8,474 nucleotides of DNA from Spirochaetaceae bacterium (GTDB taxonomy: Bacteria; Spirochaetota; Spirochaetia; Treponematales; Breznakiellaceae), in contig JAIRMP010000045.1 of NCBI GenBank assembly GCA_031258615.1, positions 1 through 8,474 on the forward strand, written 5' to 3'. The notes below the pieces were generated by a model, which was given only the letters and a program-made list of their open reading frames with translations, was not told the DNA's origin and ran no database searches. The translations under genes were made by a program, and so were the position numbers. Positions within the stretch are counted from its first letter, which is position 1; each line of letters opens with the position of its first letter. Below, piece after piece: positions 1 through 7,380 of the stretch.

Positions 1-155
1 CGCGCCGAGACGACCTAGGCCCGGCGCTCCGGCTTGCCGCCGCGGCTGGATGTGGGGTTGTTTAGGTGCGGACCTGGGGTGCGGATGTTGGGGGGGGGGG
101 GGGGCAAACCACGCAACTACGGGTGGATTTGCTTAAGCCAGGCAGTGACGGCAGG
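1..155. other. GC-rich gene-free edge region with a G15 tract
   Basis: I see no supportable coding sequence here; the open frame on the plus strand through this stretch is mostly antisense to the HD-hydrolase gene. The segment is strongly G-biased on the plus strand: GGGG at 54-57, GGGG at 76-79 and fifteen G at 90-104. The octamer GGTGCGGA occurs twice, at 65-72 and 78-85. GCTTAAGC at 131-138 is a perfect 8-bp palindrome but is too small and lacks a T run, so it is not called a terminator. The segment lies downstream of the minus-strand hydrolase gene, so any read-through transcript of that gene would carry a C15 run about 50 bases after its stop codon. Confidence 0.5.
90..104. repeat. Homopolymeric G15 tract
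   Basis: Fifteen consecutive G on the plus strand, flanked by GGATGTT and CAAACC. Long G runs are prone to slipped-strand mispairing, and in some bacteria, including Treponema pallidum, poly-G tracts near promoters vary in length and change expression. No promoter or start codon is visible next to this one, so a phase-variation role is not shown. The 15-base length, with two nearby GGGG runs on the same strand, is also enough for an intramolecular G-quadruplex. Confidence 0.95.
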
Positions 156-755
156 TCATTTTTCAGCGTCCAGGGCGCTTAGAACATCGTCTTCGCAGGA
201 GCGCATCGCAAGTATTGTTTTTTCAATCAGTTTGTCCAGGTCCCAGCCCAGCATTGCGGCGCCCCGTTCTATTACGTCCCGTGAACAGCCGGCGGCAAAA
301 TTGAGCGCCTTGTATTTTTTCCTTACGGATTTAACTTCCATGTCTTTGACGCTTTTCGAGGGGCGTATTATCGCGGCGGCCCATATCAGCCCGGTCAGTT
401 CATCCGCCGCGTACAGAACCTTTTCCATCTCGTGCTCCGGCTTTATATCGACCGTAAGGCCGTAGCCGTGGCTGCAAACCGCGTGTATAAGCGCCTCATC
501 CGCCCCGCCTGAGCGCAGCAGGCCGGCGGCCTTGACGCAGTGCTCGCCGGGATACATCTCAAAGTCGATGTCGTGCAGCAGCCCCACATTGCCCCAGAAT
601 TCAATCTCGCCGCCGTAACCAAGATAGCCGGCATACCACCTCATCACACCCTCCACCGTTAAAGCGTGTTGCAGGTGGAACGGATCCCTGTTATACTGCT
701 TAAAAAGTTCCCACGCCTTTGTGCGCGGCATACCGCATGACAGATTTTCTGACAT
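156..755 (-). CDS. HD-superfamily hydrolase
   Basis: A 199-residue soluble protein with the HD-domain metal-binding pattern: H30 (in FHLQH), the H61-D62 pair in GLLHDIDFE, histidines 91 and 96 in HAVCSHG, and D118 in AADELTG. HD proteins are metal-dependent phosphohydrolases, usually acting on nucleotides or cyclic nucleotides. The length and motif spacing resemble the small stand-alone predicted hydrolases of the COG2316 type, whose substrate I do not know. There is no signal peptide or membrane segment. The ATG at 755 is the furthest upstream start. It has no Shine-Dalgarno sequence, and an extended -10 box lies just before it, so translation may be leaderless, or may begin at Met9 (CGMPRTK). 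The gene is divergent from sbcD across 45 bp and appears monocistronic within the window. Confidence 0.85.
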   Translation of the reverse strand: MSENLSCGMPRTKAWELFKQYNRDPFHLQHALTVEGVMRWYAGYLGYGGEIEFWGNVGLLHDIDFEMYPGEHCVKAAGLLRSGGADEALIHAVCSHGYGLTVDIKPEHEMEKVLYAADELTGLIWAAAIIRPSKSVKDMEVKSVRKKYKALNFAAGCSRDVIERGAAMLGWDLDKLIEKTILAMRSCEDDVLSALDAEK

Positions 756-800
756 ACGTCCATTATAACAAAAATTGAATCAAGGAGGAAGCGTTTTATC
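756..800. promoter_or_regulatory. Compact divergent promoter region (HD hydrolase / sbcD)
   Basis: The gap holds a near-symmetric AT box. On the minus strand 762-770 reads TGTTATAAT, an extended -10 element (TGnTATAAT) with only a weak -35 match (TTCCTC at 785-790, 17-base spacing). It would place the start of transcription at about 754-755, the A of the hydrolase ATG, predicting a leaderless message. On the plus strand the same box reads TATAAC at 764-769, which would start transcription near 776 and leave a short leader containing the sbcD ribosome binding site. No good plus-strand -35 is visible, so the plus direction is weaker evidence. The two -10 boxes overlap, so polymerases would compete for the site. 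Confidence 0.5.
782..790 (+). promoter_or_regulatory. Ribosome binding site of sbcD
   Basis: AAGGAGGAA is a near-perfect match to the anti-Shine-Dalgarno sequence, about 10 bases before the ATG at 801. It fixes the sbcD start. Confidence 0.85.
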
Positions 801-2165
801 ATGAAAGTTTTACATACTTCAGACTGGCACCTGGGCGCAATGCTCCATAACGAAGATCGAAAAGAGGAGCACAGACAGTTTTTATCGTGGCTGCTGGAAA
901 CCATAAAGGCCGAATGTATAGATGTGCTTATCGTGTCCGGAGATATTTTTGATGTGTACGCGCCCTCCGCCGCGGCACAGAAGCTGTACTATGATTTTCT
1001 TGCCGGCATCATCAAAACAGGAAATGAACCGGAAGTTTTTATCATTGCCGGCAACCATGATTCGCCGCACTTTCTGGGCGCGCCCTCCGATATACTTTCA
1101 AAGCTCAAAATCCACGTCATTTACGCCGTCGATACGGAAAAGAGCGAAAACCTTGTCTTCCGGATCAACGATGATTCGGGCAGGGCGGCTCTGACGGTCT
1201 GCGCGATCCCATTTTTGCGTGAAAAAGACTTGAAAATAACCGCTGAAGCGCTTAGGCCGGACGCCGCCGTGCCGGGCGCGGGCCCCTCCAAATTTAACGC
1301 GCCAGGTCCGTACGCGCCAAGTCTTGACGGCAGTGATTCGCTTTCCACCCTGTACAACAGGGCGGCCGCCGCTTTTTACCACAGGGTGTACAACATTGCG
1401 AAGACAAAGAACACGCCGGTTCTTATGACCGGACACTTCTATCTTGACGGCAGCCAGAAGTCTGATGATTATTCCGAACGTACCCGCGAGGTGGGCAACC
1501 TGCAAGGCCTGCCCGCCGGCCTGCTCCCCGATGCGGATTATTACGCGCTAGGCCACCTGCACAGGAGCCAGGCAATAAACAACAAAGAACATATTCGCTA
1601 TTCCGGTTCGCCGCTGCCCATGAGTTTTGGCGAGGCGGGAGACACGAAGTATGTCGTCATTGCCACATTTGATCCTGCTTCCGTTGAAACAAAGCCTGTC
1701 ATTCAATTAAAAGAGATACCGGTTTGGCAGGAACTGCGGCAGATAAGCGGTTCACCGGAAGAGATACTGAAAGAATTCCGGCAGGTAAAGACGAGCGGCA
1801 AAAAGGTATGGATAGAGATTCGGGTTACCGAATACTCAGGCAATCTCTATGACTTTTGGAACGCGCTTGAACGGGAAACAGTGTTTGCCGCGCCGGTGGA
1901 ACTGCCGCTCACCGGAACGGAACTTCCTATTGATCCTCCGTACAAAATTCTTGTAAGGCAGGATATGCGCGCCCAAAGGAATACGGACGACTGGCGTGAC
2001 AGCGATGACAGCGGCGATCTTTCGTCCCTTGACCCGGCAGCGGTCTTTCAGAAATTTATGCGGGAACAAAAAATAACTGCGGAACACGCCGAAGCGTTTA
2101 TGAAAATGTTTAACGAACTGTACAATGACGTTGTTGTAAACGAAAACGGCGAGATGGATATATGA
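801..2165 (+). CDS. sbcD: Exonuclease SbcD (nuclease subunit of SbcCD, Mre11 family)
   Basis: A 454-residue calcineurin-like metallophosphoesterase, the Mn-dependent nuclease subunit of SbcCD, which cuts DNA hairpins and protein-blocked or double-strand ends with ATP-driven SbcC. The family motifs appear in order: D8 and H10 in SDWHLG, D48 in SGDIFD, N85-H86-D87 in AGNHDS, H212 in GHFYL, and H252/H254 in GHLHR, giving the full di-metal site. The C-terminal third (about 300-454) corresponds to the capping and SbcC-binding part. The protein is somewhat longer than the roughly 400 residues usual for SbcD. Much of the excess appears as an Ala/Pro/Gly-rich insert at about 152-180 and an acidic stretch at about 394-411. 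The start has a strong ribosome binding site. The stop lies 3 bp before sbcC, so the two are almost certainly co-transcribed and translationally coupled. Confidence 0.96.
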   Translation: MKVLHTSDWHLGAMLHNEDRKEEHRQFLSWLLETIKAECIDVLIVSGDIFDVYAPSAAAQKLYYDFLAGIIKTGNEPEVFIIAGNHDSPHFLGAPSDILSKLKIHVIYAVDTEKSENLVFRINDDSGRAALTVCAIPFLREKDLKITAEALRPDAAVPGAGPSKFNAPGPYAPSLDGSDSLSTLYNRAAAAFYHRVYNIAKTKNTPVLMTGHFYLDGSQKSDDYSERTREVGNLQGLPAGLLPDADYYALGHLHRSQAINNKEHIRYSGSPLPMSFGEAGDTKYVVIATFDPASVETKPVIQLKEIPVWQELRQISGSPEEILKEFRQVKTSGKKVWIEIRVTEYSGNLYDFWNALERETVFAAPVELPLTGTELPIDPPYKILVRQDMRAQRNTDDWRDSDDSGDLSSLDPAAVFQKFMREQKITAEHAEAFMKMFNELYNDVVVNENGEMDI

Positions 2166-2168
2166 GAC

Positions 2169-4931
2169 ATGAAAATACTTAATTTAACTTTAAAAAATAT
2201 CAATTCACTTGCGGGTGAATGGAAAATTGATTTTACCGACACAGCCTTTAACGACGGCCTTTTTATCCTGCACGGCGCGACAGGCTCAGGAAAAACATCG
2301 ATCCTTGACGCGCTCTGCCTTGCCCTCTATGGCAAAACATCCAGGCAGAATTCTTTTAACAGAATACAGAACGAGGTGATGACAAGCGGAACATCGTCAT
2401 GCTTTGCGCAGGTAGACTTTGAAGCCGGACGGGAACGGTACCGTTCATACTGGGAACACAAAAAATCAAAAAACGGAATCGATTTCCAAAGCGGCTGTAC
2501 GCGCCGTTTTTACCGGCTGGGAGACAACGAAACCGTTCTCGCGGAAAAAATAAGGGAAGTTGATGAACAGGTTGTTTCCATTCTTGGAATGGACTTTGAA
2601 CAGTTTACCAGCGCCGTGCTTCTGCCCCAGGGAAAGTTCGATTCATTTCTTACCGCCGAAAAAAAACAGCGTTCGGAGATTCTTGAAAAAATAAGCCGTA
2701 CGCAAATATATTCAAAGATAGGCGCGGCGGCCCACCGGCGGAGAACCGATGAAGACATCAAGCTGAACTCATTAAAAGACAAAATCGGAGAGATCAAGAT
2801 TGATTCACCATCGGAAGAATATGCGCTGTGTGAAAAAATAAAAACATCGCAGGCCCTGCTCGAAGAAAAAAAGGCGGAAATCGCGGCGGTAGATTTACAG
2901 TTAAAACAGTACGAGGAGCACGACAAATTGCTGCGCGAGATAAGCGTTTTGAACGGCAGAATAAATAACCTGCAACAGGCCGCCGAAAGCGAAAAAGAAA
3001 GGTTTGCCGGACTCGATCAGGCAAAAAAGGCGGGAGCGATAGCGGACATAGTTTTGCGGTTTGATCAGGTGAAAAACGAAAAGGAAAAGCTGGAAGCCGA
3101 AACGCAAAAAATAAAAACCAGCCTTGACGGCGCAAAAAGAATCTGCTCAGAACTTTTGCCGCAAAAAGAGGCTGCGGCGCGGGAAAATGAGACCGCCGTA
3201 AAAGAACTGGCCGAAAATGAACCCGGCATCAAGAAGGCTCGGGAATTGGATGTACGCATCCGCGAAACAGAAAATAATATTTCTGACAGGCGCGGCAAAA
3301 TACGCCATCTTACAAAAATAAACAATGAACTTGACGTGGAACTAAGCGCGGCCTCCGAAAAAAATAAAAAGCTGGAGGAAAGCCTTGAAGGTTTGAAAAC
3401 AAGGATAGCGGCATTGAAAGATGAAATCGCGAAAAACAGGGCGCGCCATTACGATATTGGTGAAAACATAAGCGCACTTTCGGTATTTTCGTCAACGGCG
3501 TCGTTTGAGGAAAACCGTAAATCCCTGCGCGGCGGAGAACCCTGCCCGCTCTGCGGTTCTGTGGAACATCCTTTTTGTGATGACCATGCTGCCCTGATGG
3601 AAAATCAGGCAAAGCTAAAGTCCATGCAGATGGAAAGCGCCGGATTGAAACAGGCAATAGCGGCGGCGGAACGCGCGCTTGAAAAATTTGAAAAAGAAAA
3701 ATCACGATCCGAGGCTGAACTATCCGGTTTTGCGGCAAAAACGGCTGCGAATCAGGCTACAATAAGGGGCAACAGCGATCAGGCGTCCGCCCTGCAAAAC
3801 GAAGCGGAAACCTGCGAAAAACAGGCCGCCGTATTGAAAGCCGAACGTGCCGCATTAATTGACGCGGACGACATCGATCGGTTTGAGCGGCGCCTTAAAG
3901 AACGGCTCGCCGCATCCTCCGCAAACCTGTTAAAGATAGACAAACAGTTATCGGATTACACGCGGGATACAGAAAATTATGACCGGCTTTTGTCGGAAAA
4001 AGCGGATCAGCATAAACTTTTGCTTAAGACTTTTGAACAAATTCAAAAATCCATGGAAGAAGCCTTTGCCAAACAGGGCTTTGATTCGTATAGAAACTGG
4101 AAAGAATTTAACTGGAGTACTGAAAAAATAACAGAAACGGAACAGGCAAAAGCTCATCTTGAAGCCGAATTGGAAAATGCCGAATCGCAAAAAACACGGC
4201 TGACGGATGCGCTGCAAAAACTACCCCGTCTGCCGGACAAAAGGTATGGGGATATTGAACTGGAGAAGCGGAATATTTCTTTAACTATCGAAGAAACCAA
4301 CAAGGAAATAGGCGGCATGGAAAAACAGCTTGAAATAAATAATGAAAATAAACAGCGGAGGGCGGTATTTGAAAAAGAAATCGACGCGCAAACCGAAATC
4401 TGCGGCAGATGGAAATGGATGGATGATTGGATAGGCGGCGCGGACGGATGGAAATTCAAAAATTATGTTCAGGCGCTTACATTAAAAGCGCTGATTTATA
4501 ACGCGAATGCCTATTTTCTTAGCATGAGCAACCAGCGTTATATGATGCTGTGCCATGAAAGTACAAATGAACTATTGCCGGTAATTGTTGACAGGCATCA
4601 GGGGTCTATAGAGCGTAGCATAACGAATCTGTCCGGTGGTGAACGTTTCATGCTGTCATTGTCGCTCGCACTCGGACTTTCAAAACTGAATTCGTCAAAG
4701 CTCAGTATAGATTCGCTTTTTCTTGACGAGGGCTTTGGCACGCTGGACAAGGAAAGCCTTGAATTGACAATAAATATTTTGAATGGCCTTAAACAGTATC
4801 AGGGTAAGCTGACAGGAATCATCTCACATGTAGAGGAACTGCACGAGCATATAACGGCGTGTATAGAGGTTGTAAAGACGGGCAGCGGCAGAAGCCGGCT
4901 GTCCGGCTGCGGTGTTTCAAAGTTGTCGTAG
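2169..4931 (+). CDS. sbcC: Exonuclease SbcC (SMC-like ATPase subunit of SbcCD, Rad50 family)
   Basis: A 920-residue Rad50-type ATPase that partners SbcD in DNA-end processing. The N-terminal half-ATPase has Walker A GATGSGKTS (residues 36-44) and the Q-loop glutamine Q154 in LLPQGKF. A long Lys/Glu/Ala-rich coiled coil follows (about 175-450). A CPLC zinc hook at C459-C462 lets two coils dimerise, and a returning coil runs to about 750. The C-terminal half-ATPase carries the signature LSGGE (821-825), Walker B with D853-E854 in LFLDEGFG, and the D-loop ending at D860. All catalytic parts are present; the protein is shorter than the roughly 1050-residue E. coli SbcC, apparently in the coils. 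No strong Shine-Dalgarno precedes the ATG, which is 3 bp after the sbcD stop, so translational coupling is likely. The reading frame is intact. Confidence 0.97.
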   Translation: MKILNLTLKNINSLAGEWKIDFTDTAFNDGLFILHGATGSGKTSILDALCLALYGKTSRQNSFNRIQNEVMTSGTSSCFAQVDFEAGRERYRSYWEHKKSKNGIDFQSGCTRRFYRLGDNETVLAEKIREVDEQVVSILGMDFEQFTSAVLLPQGKFDSFLTAEKKQRSEILEKISRTQIYSKIGAAAHRRRTDEDIKLNSLKDKIGEIKIDSPSEEYALCEKIKTSQALLEEKKAEIAAVDLQLKQYEEHDKLLREISVLNGRINNLQQAAESEKERFAGLDQAKKAGAIADIVLRFDQVKNEKEKLEAETQKIKTSLDGAKRICSELLPQKEAAARENETAVKELAENEPGIKKARELDVRIRETENNISDRRGKIRHLTKINNELDVELSAASEKNKKLEESLEGLKTRIAALKDEIAKNRARHYDIGENISALSVFSSTASFEENRKSLRGGEPCPLCGSVEHPFCDDHAALMENQAKLKSMQMESAGLKQAIAAAERALEKFEKEKSRSEAELSGFAAKTAANQATIRGNSDQASALQNEAETCEKQAAVLKAERAALIDADDIDRFERRLKERLAASSANLLKIDKQLSDYTRDTENYDRLLSEKADQHKLLLKTFEQIQKSMEEAFAKQGFDSYRNWKEFNWSTEKITETEQAKAHLEAELENAESQKTRLTDALQKLPRLPDKRYGDIELEKRNISLTIEETNKEIGGMEKQLEINNENKQRRAVFEKEIDAQTEICGRWKWMDDWIGGADGWKFKNYVQALTLKALIYNANAYFLSMSNQRYMMLCHESTNELLPVIVDRHQGSIERSITNLSGGERFMLSLSLALGLSKLNSSKLSIDSLFLDEGFGTLDKESLELTINILNGLKQYQGKLTGIISHVEELHEHITACIEVVKTGSGRSRLSGCGVSKLS

Positions 4932-4933
4932 GC

Positions 4934-4940
4934 GGAAGGG
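4934..4940 (+). promoter_or_regulatory. Ribosome binding site choosing the start of the small gene after sbcC
   Basis: GGAAGGG ends 4 bases before the ATG at 4945. It favours that start over the in-frame ATG at 4912, which lies inside the end of sbcC and has no comparable site. Confidence 0.55.
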
Positions 4941-4944
4941 AATT

Positions 4945-5283
4945 ATGTTGGTTCAAAAAAATGCTTCATTGGAGTATATACGCAGATTAAAAATGGGCGA
5001 TACTTACATGAACAGCATTATTACATCGATCAGAAAGAAAGGCAGGGGTTTCCTTATTATGACCAGCAACGGTAACCTGTATAACGCGCATTTAAAAACC
5101 AATTATTACAATGTGTTCAAGAATGAACGGCACAAGAAAAAACATCTGCGGAACCAGATCACTGATATATACAGACTGTACGGTTACAAAAAATTAAAAA
5201 TGCCTAAAGAACGCCGCGGCGCGCAGCCTGATTCAACGGCGGAAGATTCATCGCCGGACCCGCCCGCCCCTGCGCCGCAGTGA
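4945..5283 (+). CDS. Small basic protein of unknown function, third gene of the sbcDC operon
   Basis: I do not recognise this 112-residue protein. The body (residues 1 to about 90) is very basic, with Lys/Arg clusters in RRLKMGD, SIRKKGRG, NERHKKKHLR and GYKKLKMPKERR. Its hydrophobic and aromatic pattern (GFLIMTSNG, NYYNVFKN, DIYRLYGYKK) suggests a small folded alpha/beta domain rather than disorder. The last 20 or so residues are acidic and then Pro/Ala-rich (TAEDSSPDPPAPAPQ) and look disordered. There is no signal peptide, membrane segment or metal-binding cysteine. It starts 13 bp after the sbcC stop behind its own ribosome binding site, so it is probably co-transcribed with sbcDC. The charge and position make nucleic-acid binding a reasonable guess, but nothing shows it. 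Its 3' end overlaps the convergent batB gene by 36 bp, which may have created the odd tail. Confidence 0.75.
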   Translation: MLVQKNASLEYIRRLKMGDTYMNSIITSIRKKGRGFLIMTSNGNLYNAHLKTNYYNVFKNERHKKKHLRNQITDIYRLYGYKKLKMPKERRGAQPDSTAEDSSPDPPAPAPQ

Positions 5284-6381
5284 ACAGAGTTTTGAAAGTA
5301 TAAACGCGGTAATGCCCGCTATTGTGAATATGTGCCAGACGGCGCTTTTCTCTTCACGAAAAACCCATTCACCGTCCGTTATGCCTGTTTCGTTTATCAG
5401 CGTGGCAAGAAGCGGAGCCGCGTCAAGGTTGCCGCTGATGAAGGCGCCGCCGGTTCGTTCCGCGGCGGCGGAAAGCACATCCTGCCTAAGGTAACTTATC
5501 ACGGCGGCGGGTGGCTTTCCACTTGAATTGACGGTTTCAAACGAACCTTCTTCCGGCACGGGCGCGCCGTAAACAGAGCCCATGCCAACGGCAAGCAGTG
5601 TTATATCCCGCTCGCGCAGACGTTCAACCGCCGCCGTCAGTGAACCTGATAGGGCTTCCCCGTCTGAAAACAGTACCACGTACCGCGCCGTCGGAAAGTT
5701 ATCCTGAAAGGCCCCGGCGGCCGCATCAAGTATTTTTTCCAGATTCGTGCCTCGTGAAGTTATCGCAATGCCGTCAAGACTGTCGAGCAGGGCAAATACC
5801 GCTTCGGAATCATCGGTCAGCGGAACGGCAAGTACTGCCTCGCCCTTTCCAAGCGCGGCGCCGAAGCGTATGTTTTGCGGGCCCTGACTTTCGGGAAGCA
5901 GGCTTTCCAGCAGGGCCCTAGCGGTATGGATCGAACGTTCAAGCCTAGACGAAGACAGCCCTCCCCGTATGACAGCATCCCTGCCGGCCTGATCGGGGGT
6001 TGCGGCTGGCAGCGGGGCTGAGTCCTTTACATTCATGCTGCGGGACAGATCAATGGCCAGCACAACATCGGCGCCCCGGCGTAATTCACGCGCAAAATTT
6101 ACGCCAAAACACGGCCCGGCAAGGGCAATGCACAGGCAAACATAAAAAACGATAAACAGGAGACACGAAACGATATAGCGCAGGTTCAATTCAGCCTGTA
6201 CCGTTAATTTTCGCTCCCTGCCTCTGCGATTCCCGCCAATGTCATCGTAAAAAACGGTAGAAAGCGGCGCGATAAGCGAATAAATTCGCGCAAAACGGTT
6301 TCTGTAGTTGACCGCCATCAGCACAATCATCGGAGCCGTCACGTACAGCAGCAAAAGCATCGCGGGATGATCAAAAGTCAT
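5248..6381 (-). CDS. batB: BatB-like vWA-domain membrane protein
   Basis: A 377-residue inner-membrane protein with a hydrophobic segment at about 6-24, a second at about 68-90, a periplasmic vWA domain from about 104 to 330, and a C-terminal membrane helix at about 350-366 followed by an Arg-rich tail (RRRGGRVRR). The metal-ion-dependent adhesion site (MIDAS) is complete: D111-x-S113-x-S115 in DLSRSM, T212 in SRGTNL, and D240 in LFSDGEA. BatA and BatB-type proteins form membrane complexes linked to stress tolerance or envelope maintenance in bacteroidetes and spirochaetes; the exact role is unsettled. A loop of about 30 residues (118-147), rich in Ala, Pro and Ser, follows the first MIDAS motif and is absent from the neighbouring BatA. 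The ATG overlaps the batA stop (ATGA), with GGGAG as ribosome binding site, so translational coupling is expected. The gene ends inside the convergent gene. Confidence 0.82.
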   Translation of the reverse strand: MTFDHPAMLLLLYVTAPMIVLMAVNYRNRFARIYSLIAPLSTVFYDDIGGNRRGRERKLTVQAELNLRYIVSCLLFIVFYVCLCIALAGPCFGVNFARELRRGADVVLAIDLSRSMNVKDSAPLPAATPDQAGRDAVIRGGLSSSRLERSIHTARALLESLLPESQGPQNIRFGAALGKGEAVLAVPLTDDSEAVFALLDSLDGIAITSRGTNLEKILDAAAGAFQDNFPTARYVVLFSDGEALSGSLTAAVERLRERDITLLAVGMGSVYGAPVPEEGSFETVNSSGKPPAAVISYLRQDVLSAAAERTGGAFISGNLDAAPLLATLINETGITDGEWVFREEKSAVWHIFTIAGITAFILSKLCSLRRRGGRVRR

Positions 6382-7376
6382 AAGGGCGCTCCCAGAAAAA
6401 CCGCGCGGAAAAAGCGTGAGGAGCAGGCCAGAATCAGCGCCGCCAGTATGAGTGACCAGTGAAGGCCTTGTTTGCGACCGCGGACTATACTGCGGCTTAC
6501 GACGGCTTCGGCCCTGTTCACCGCGCTGAAGGCAGCAAAAAACGAGTCGCGGCCCGGAGCGTAAAGAAAAACGCCGCCGGCGGCATCCGCGACGGCGCGT
6601 AAACTTTCTGAATTGTAACGCGATTCGAATGATCCCGTGCGGCGTACCTTCGTTACCGGATCGACATAATCTATAGGTATCTCACCTGAACTGCCAACGC
6701 CGATAACGTACAACGCCGTGTCCTGCGCCCTAAGCGACCCGACCGCTGTTAACGGGTGTATCGCGCCCGCATTGTTCTCGCCGTCAGTGATCAGGATAAC
6801 CGCCTTGTTTTCGGAAACAGAATGTTCCAGATGGAGCGCCGCCAGCGCAAGCGCCACGCCCAGCGCCGTACCGTCACCAAGCTCGCCTATGGAGAGCCGC
6901 TCCAGCCGGTCGAGCAGGGCCTTACGATCGACGGTTGGGGGAATCAACAGGGCAGCGTCGTTTCCTACGGCAACAAGGCCAATCGCGTCTGCGGGGCGTA
7001 CCTCGGCAAAATTCCTGATAAGTTCCCGCGCCGTATCAAAGCGGTTTATTCCGTTCATGTCTATACCGGCCATGCTGGGGCTGCAATCAAGCACAAAGAG
7101 AATGTCTGCGCCGCGATCGAGCCAAACCGTTTCGTTTTTGACTAACTGGGGCCCTGACACCGCAAGCAGCAGCAGGCAACCGGTGATGTAGTCCACGACC
7201 CTTGGAAACTCCGTAAAAAAACGAAAGTTTGCCGCCGGCAAAAATGAGTCCCCGCCGGGACTTCCCAGCGAAAGGGACAGCCGGAACGCGCCTCGAAAGA
7301 AACGTCTCACGGCAAAAATGACAAAAGGCGCGGCAAAAGCGGCAAGCACAAAAACCGGCCTGTCAAACGTTAACAT
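6378..7376 (-). CDS. batA: BatA-like vWA-domain membrane protein
   Basis: A 332-residue vWA membrane protein of the BatA type. It has an N-terminal hydrophobic segment (about 7-24) followed by a basic RRFFR, a second hydrophobic segment (about 62-79), a vWA domain (about 90-285) and a C-terminal helix (about 306-320). The MIDAS is intact: D97-x-S99-x-S101 in LDCSPSM, T170 in GDGTALG, and D198 in ITDGENN. GVGSSGEIPIDYVD matches the family's post-MIDAS region. It probably binds its partner BatB through the membrane segments and presents the vWA domain to the periplasm. The start at 7376 has only a weak ribosome binding site; it is the upstream ATG that keeps the whole first hydrophobic segment. 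In many bacteria a MoxR ATPase and a DUF58 protein lie just upstream; here there is only a short remnant and then an AT-rich region. Confidence 0.83.
   Translation of the reverse strand: MLTFDRPVFVLAAFAAPFVIFAVRRFFRGAFRLSLSLGSPGGDSFLPAANFRFFTEFPRVVDYITGCLLLLAVSGPQLVKNETVWLDRGADILFVLDCSPSMAGIDMNGINRFDTARELIRNFAEVRPADAIGLVAVGNDAALLIPPTVDRKALLDRLERLSIGELGDGTALGVALALAALHLEHSVSENKAVILITDGENNAGAIHPLTAVGSLRAQDTALYVIGVGSSGEIPIDYVDPVTKVRRTGSFESRYNSESLRAVADAAGGVFLYAPGRDSFFAAFSAVNRAEAVVSRSIVRGRKQGLHWSLILAALILACSSRFFRAVFLGAPL
6389..6393 (-). promoter_or_regulatory. Ribosome binding site of batB inside batA
   Basis: GGGAG on the minus strand lies 7 bases upstream of the batB ATG, within the last codons of batA. 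Together with the 4-bp ATGA overlap it supports the chosen start and coupled translation. Confidence 0.5.
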
Positions 7377-7380
7377 TGTC

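Noticed and set aside
34..465. Plus-strand open frame of 143 codons at the left edge
   Set aside because: It lies largely antisense to the HD-hydrolase gene, reads through the G15 tract as poly-Gly, has no ribosome binding site and shows no recognisable motif.
4912..4944. Longer version of the small gene starting inside sbcC
   Set aside because: The ATG at 4912 has no ribosome binding site and adds eleven residues (MFQSCRRRKGI) that overlap the end of sbcC; the ATG at 4945 follows GGAAGGG at good spacing.
5276..5330. Terminator for the sbcDC operon downstream of the small gene
   Set aside because: Only very short stems are visible (GCGG...CCGC at about 5306-5319, and CTGCGCCGCAG), without T runs and inside batB coding sequence.
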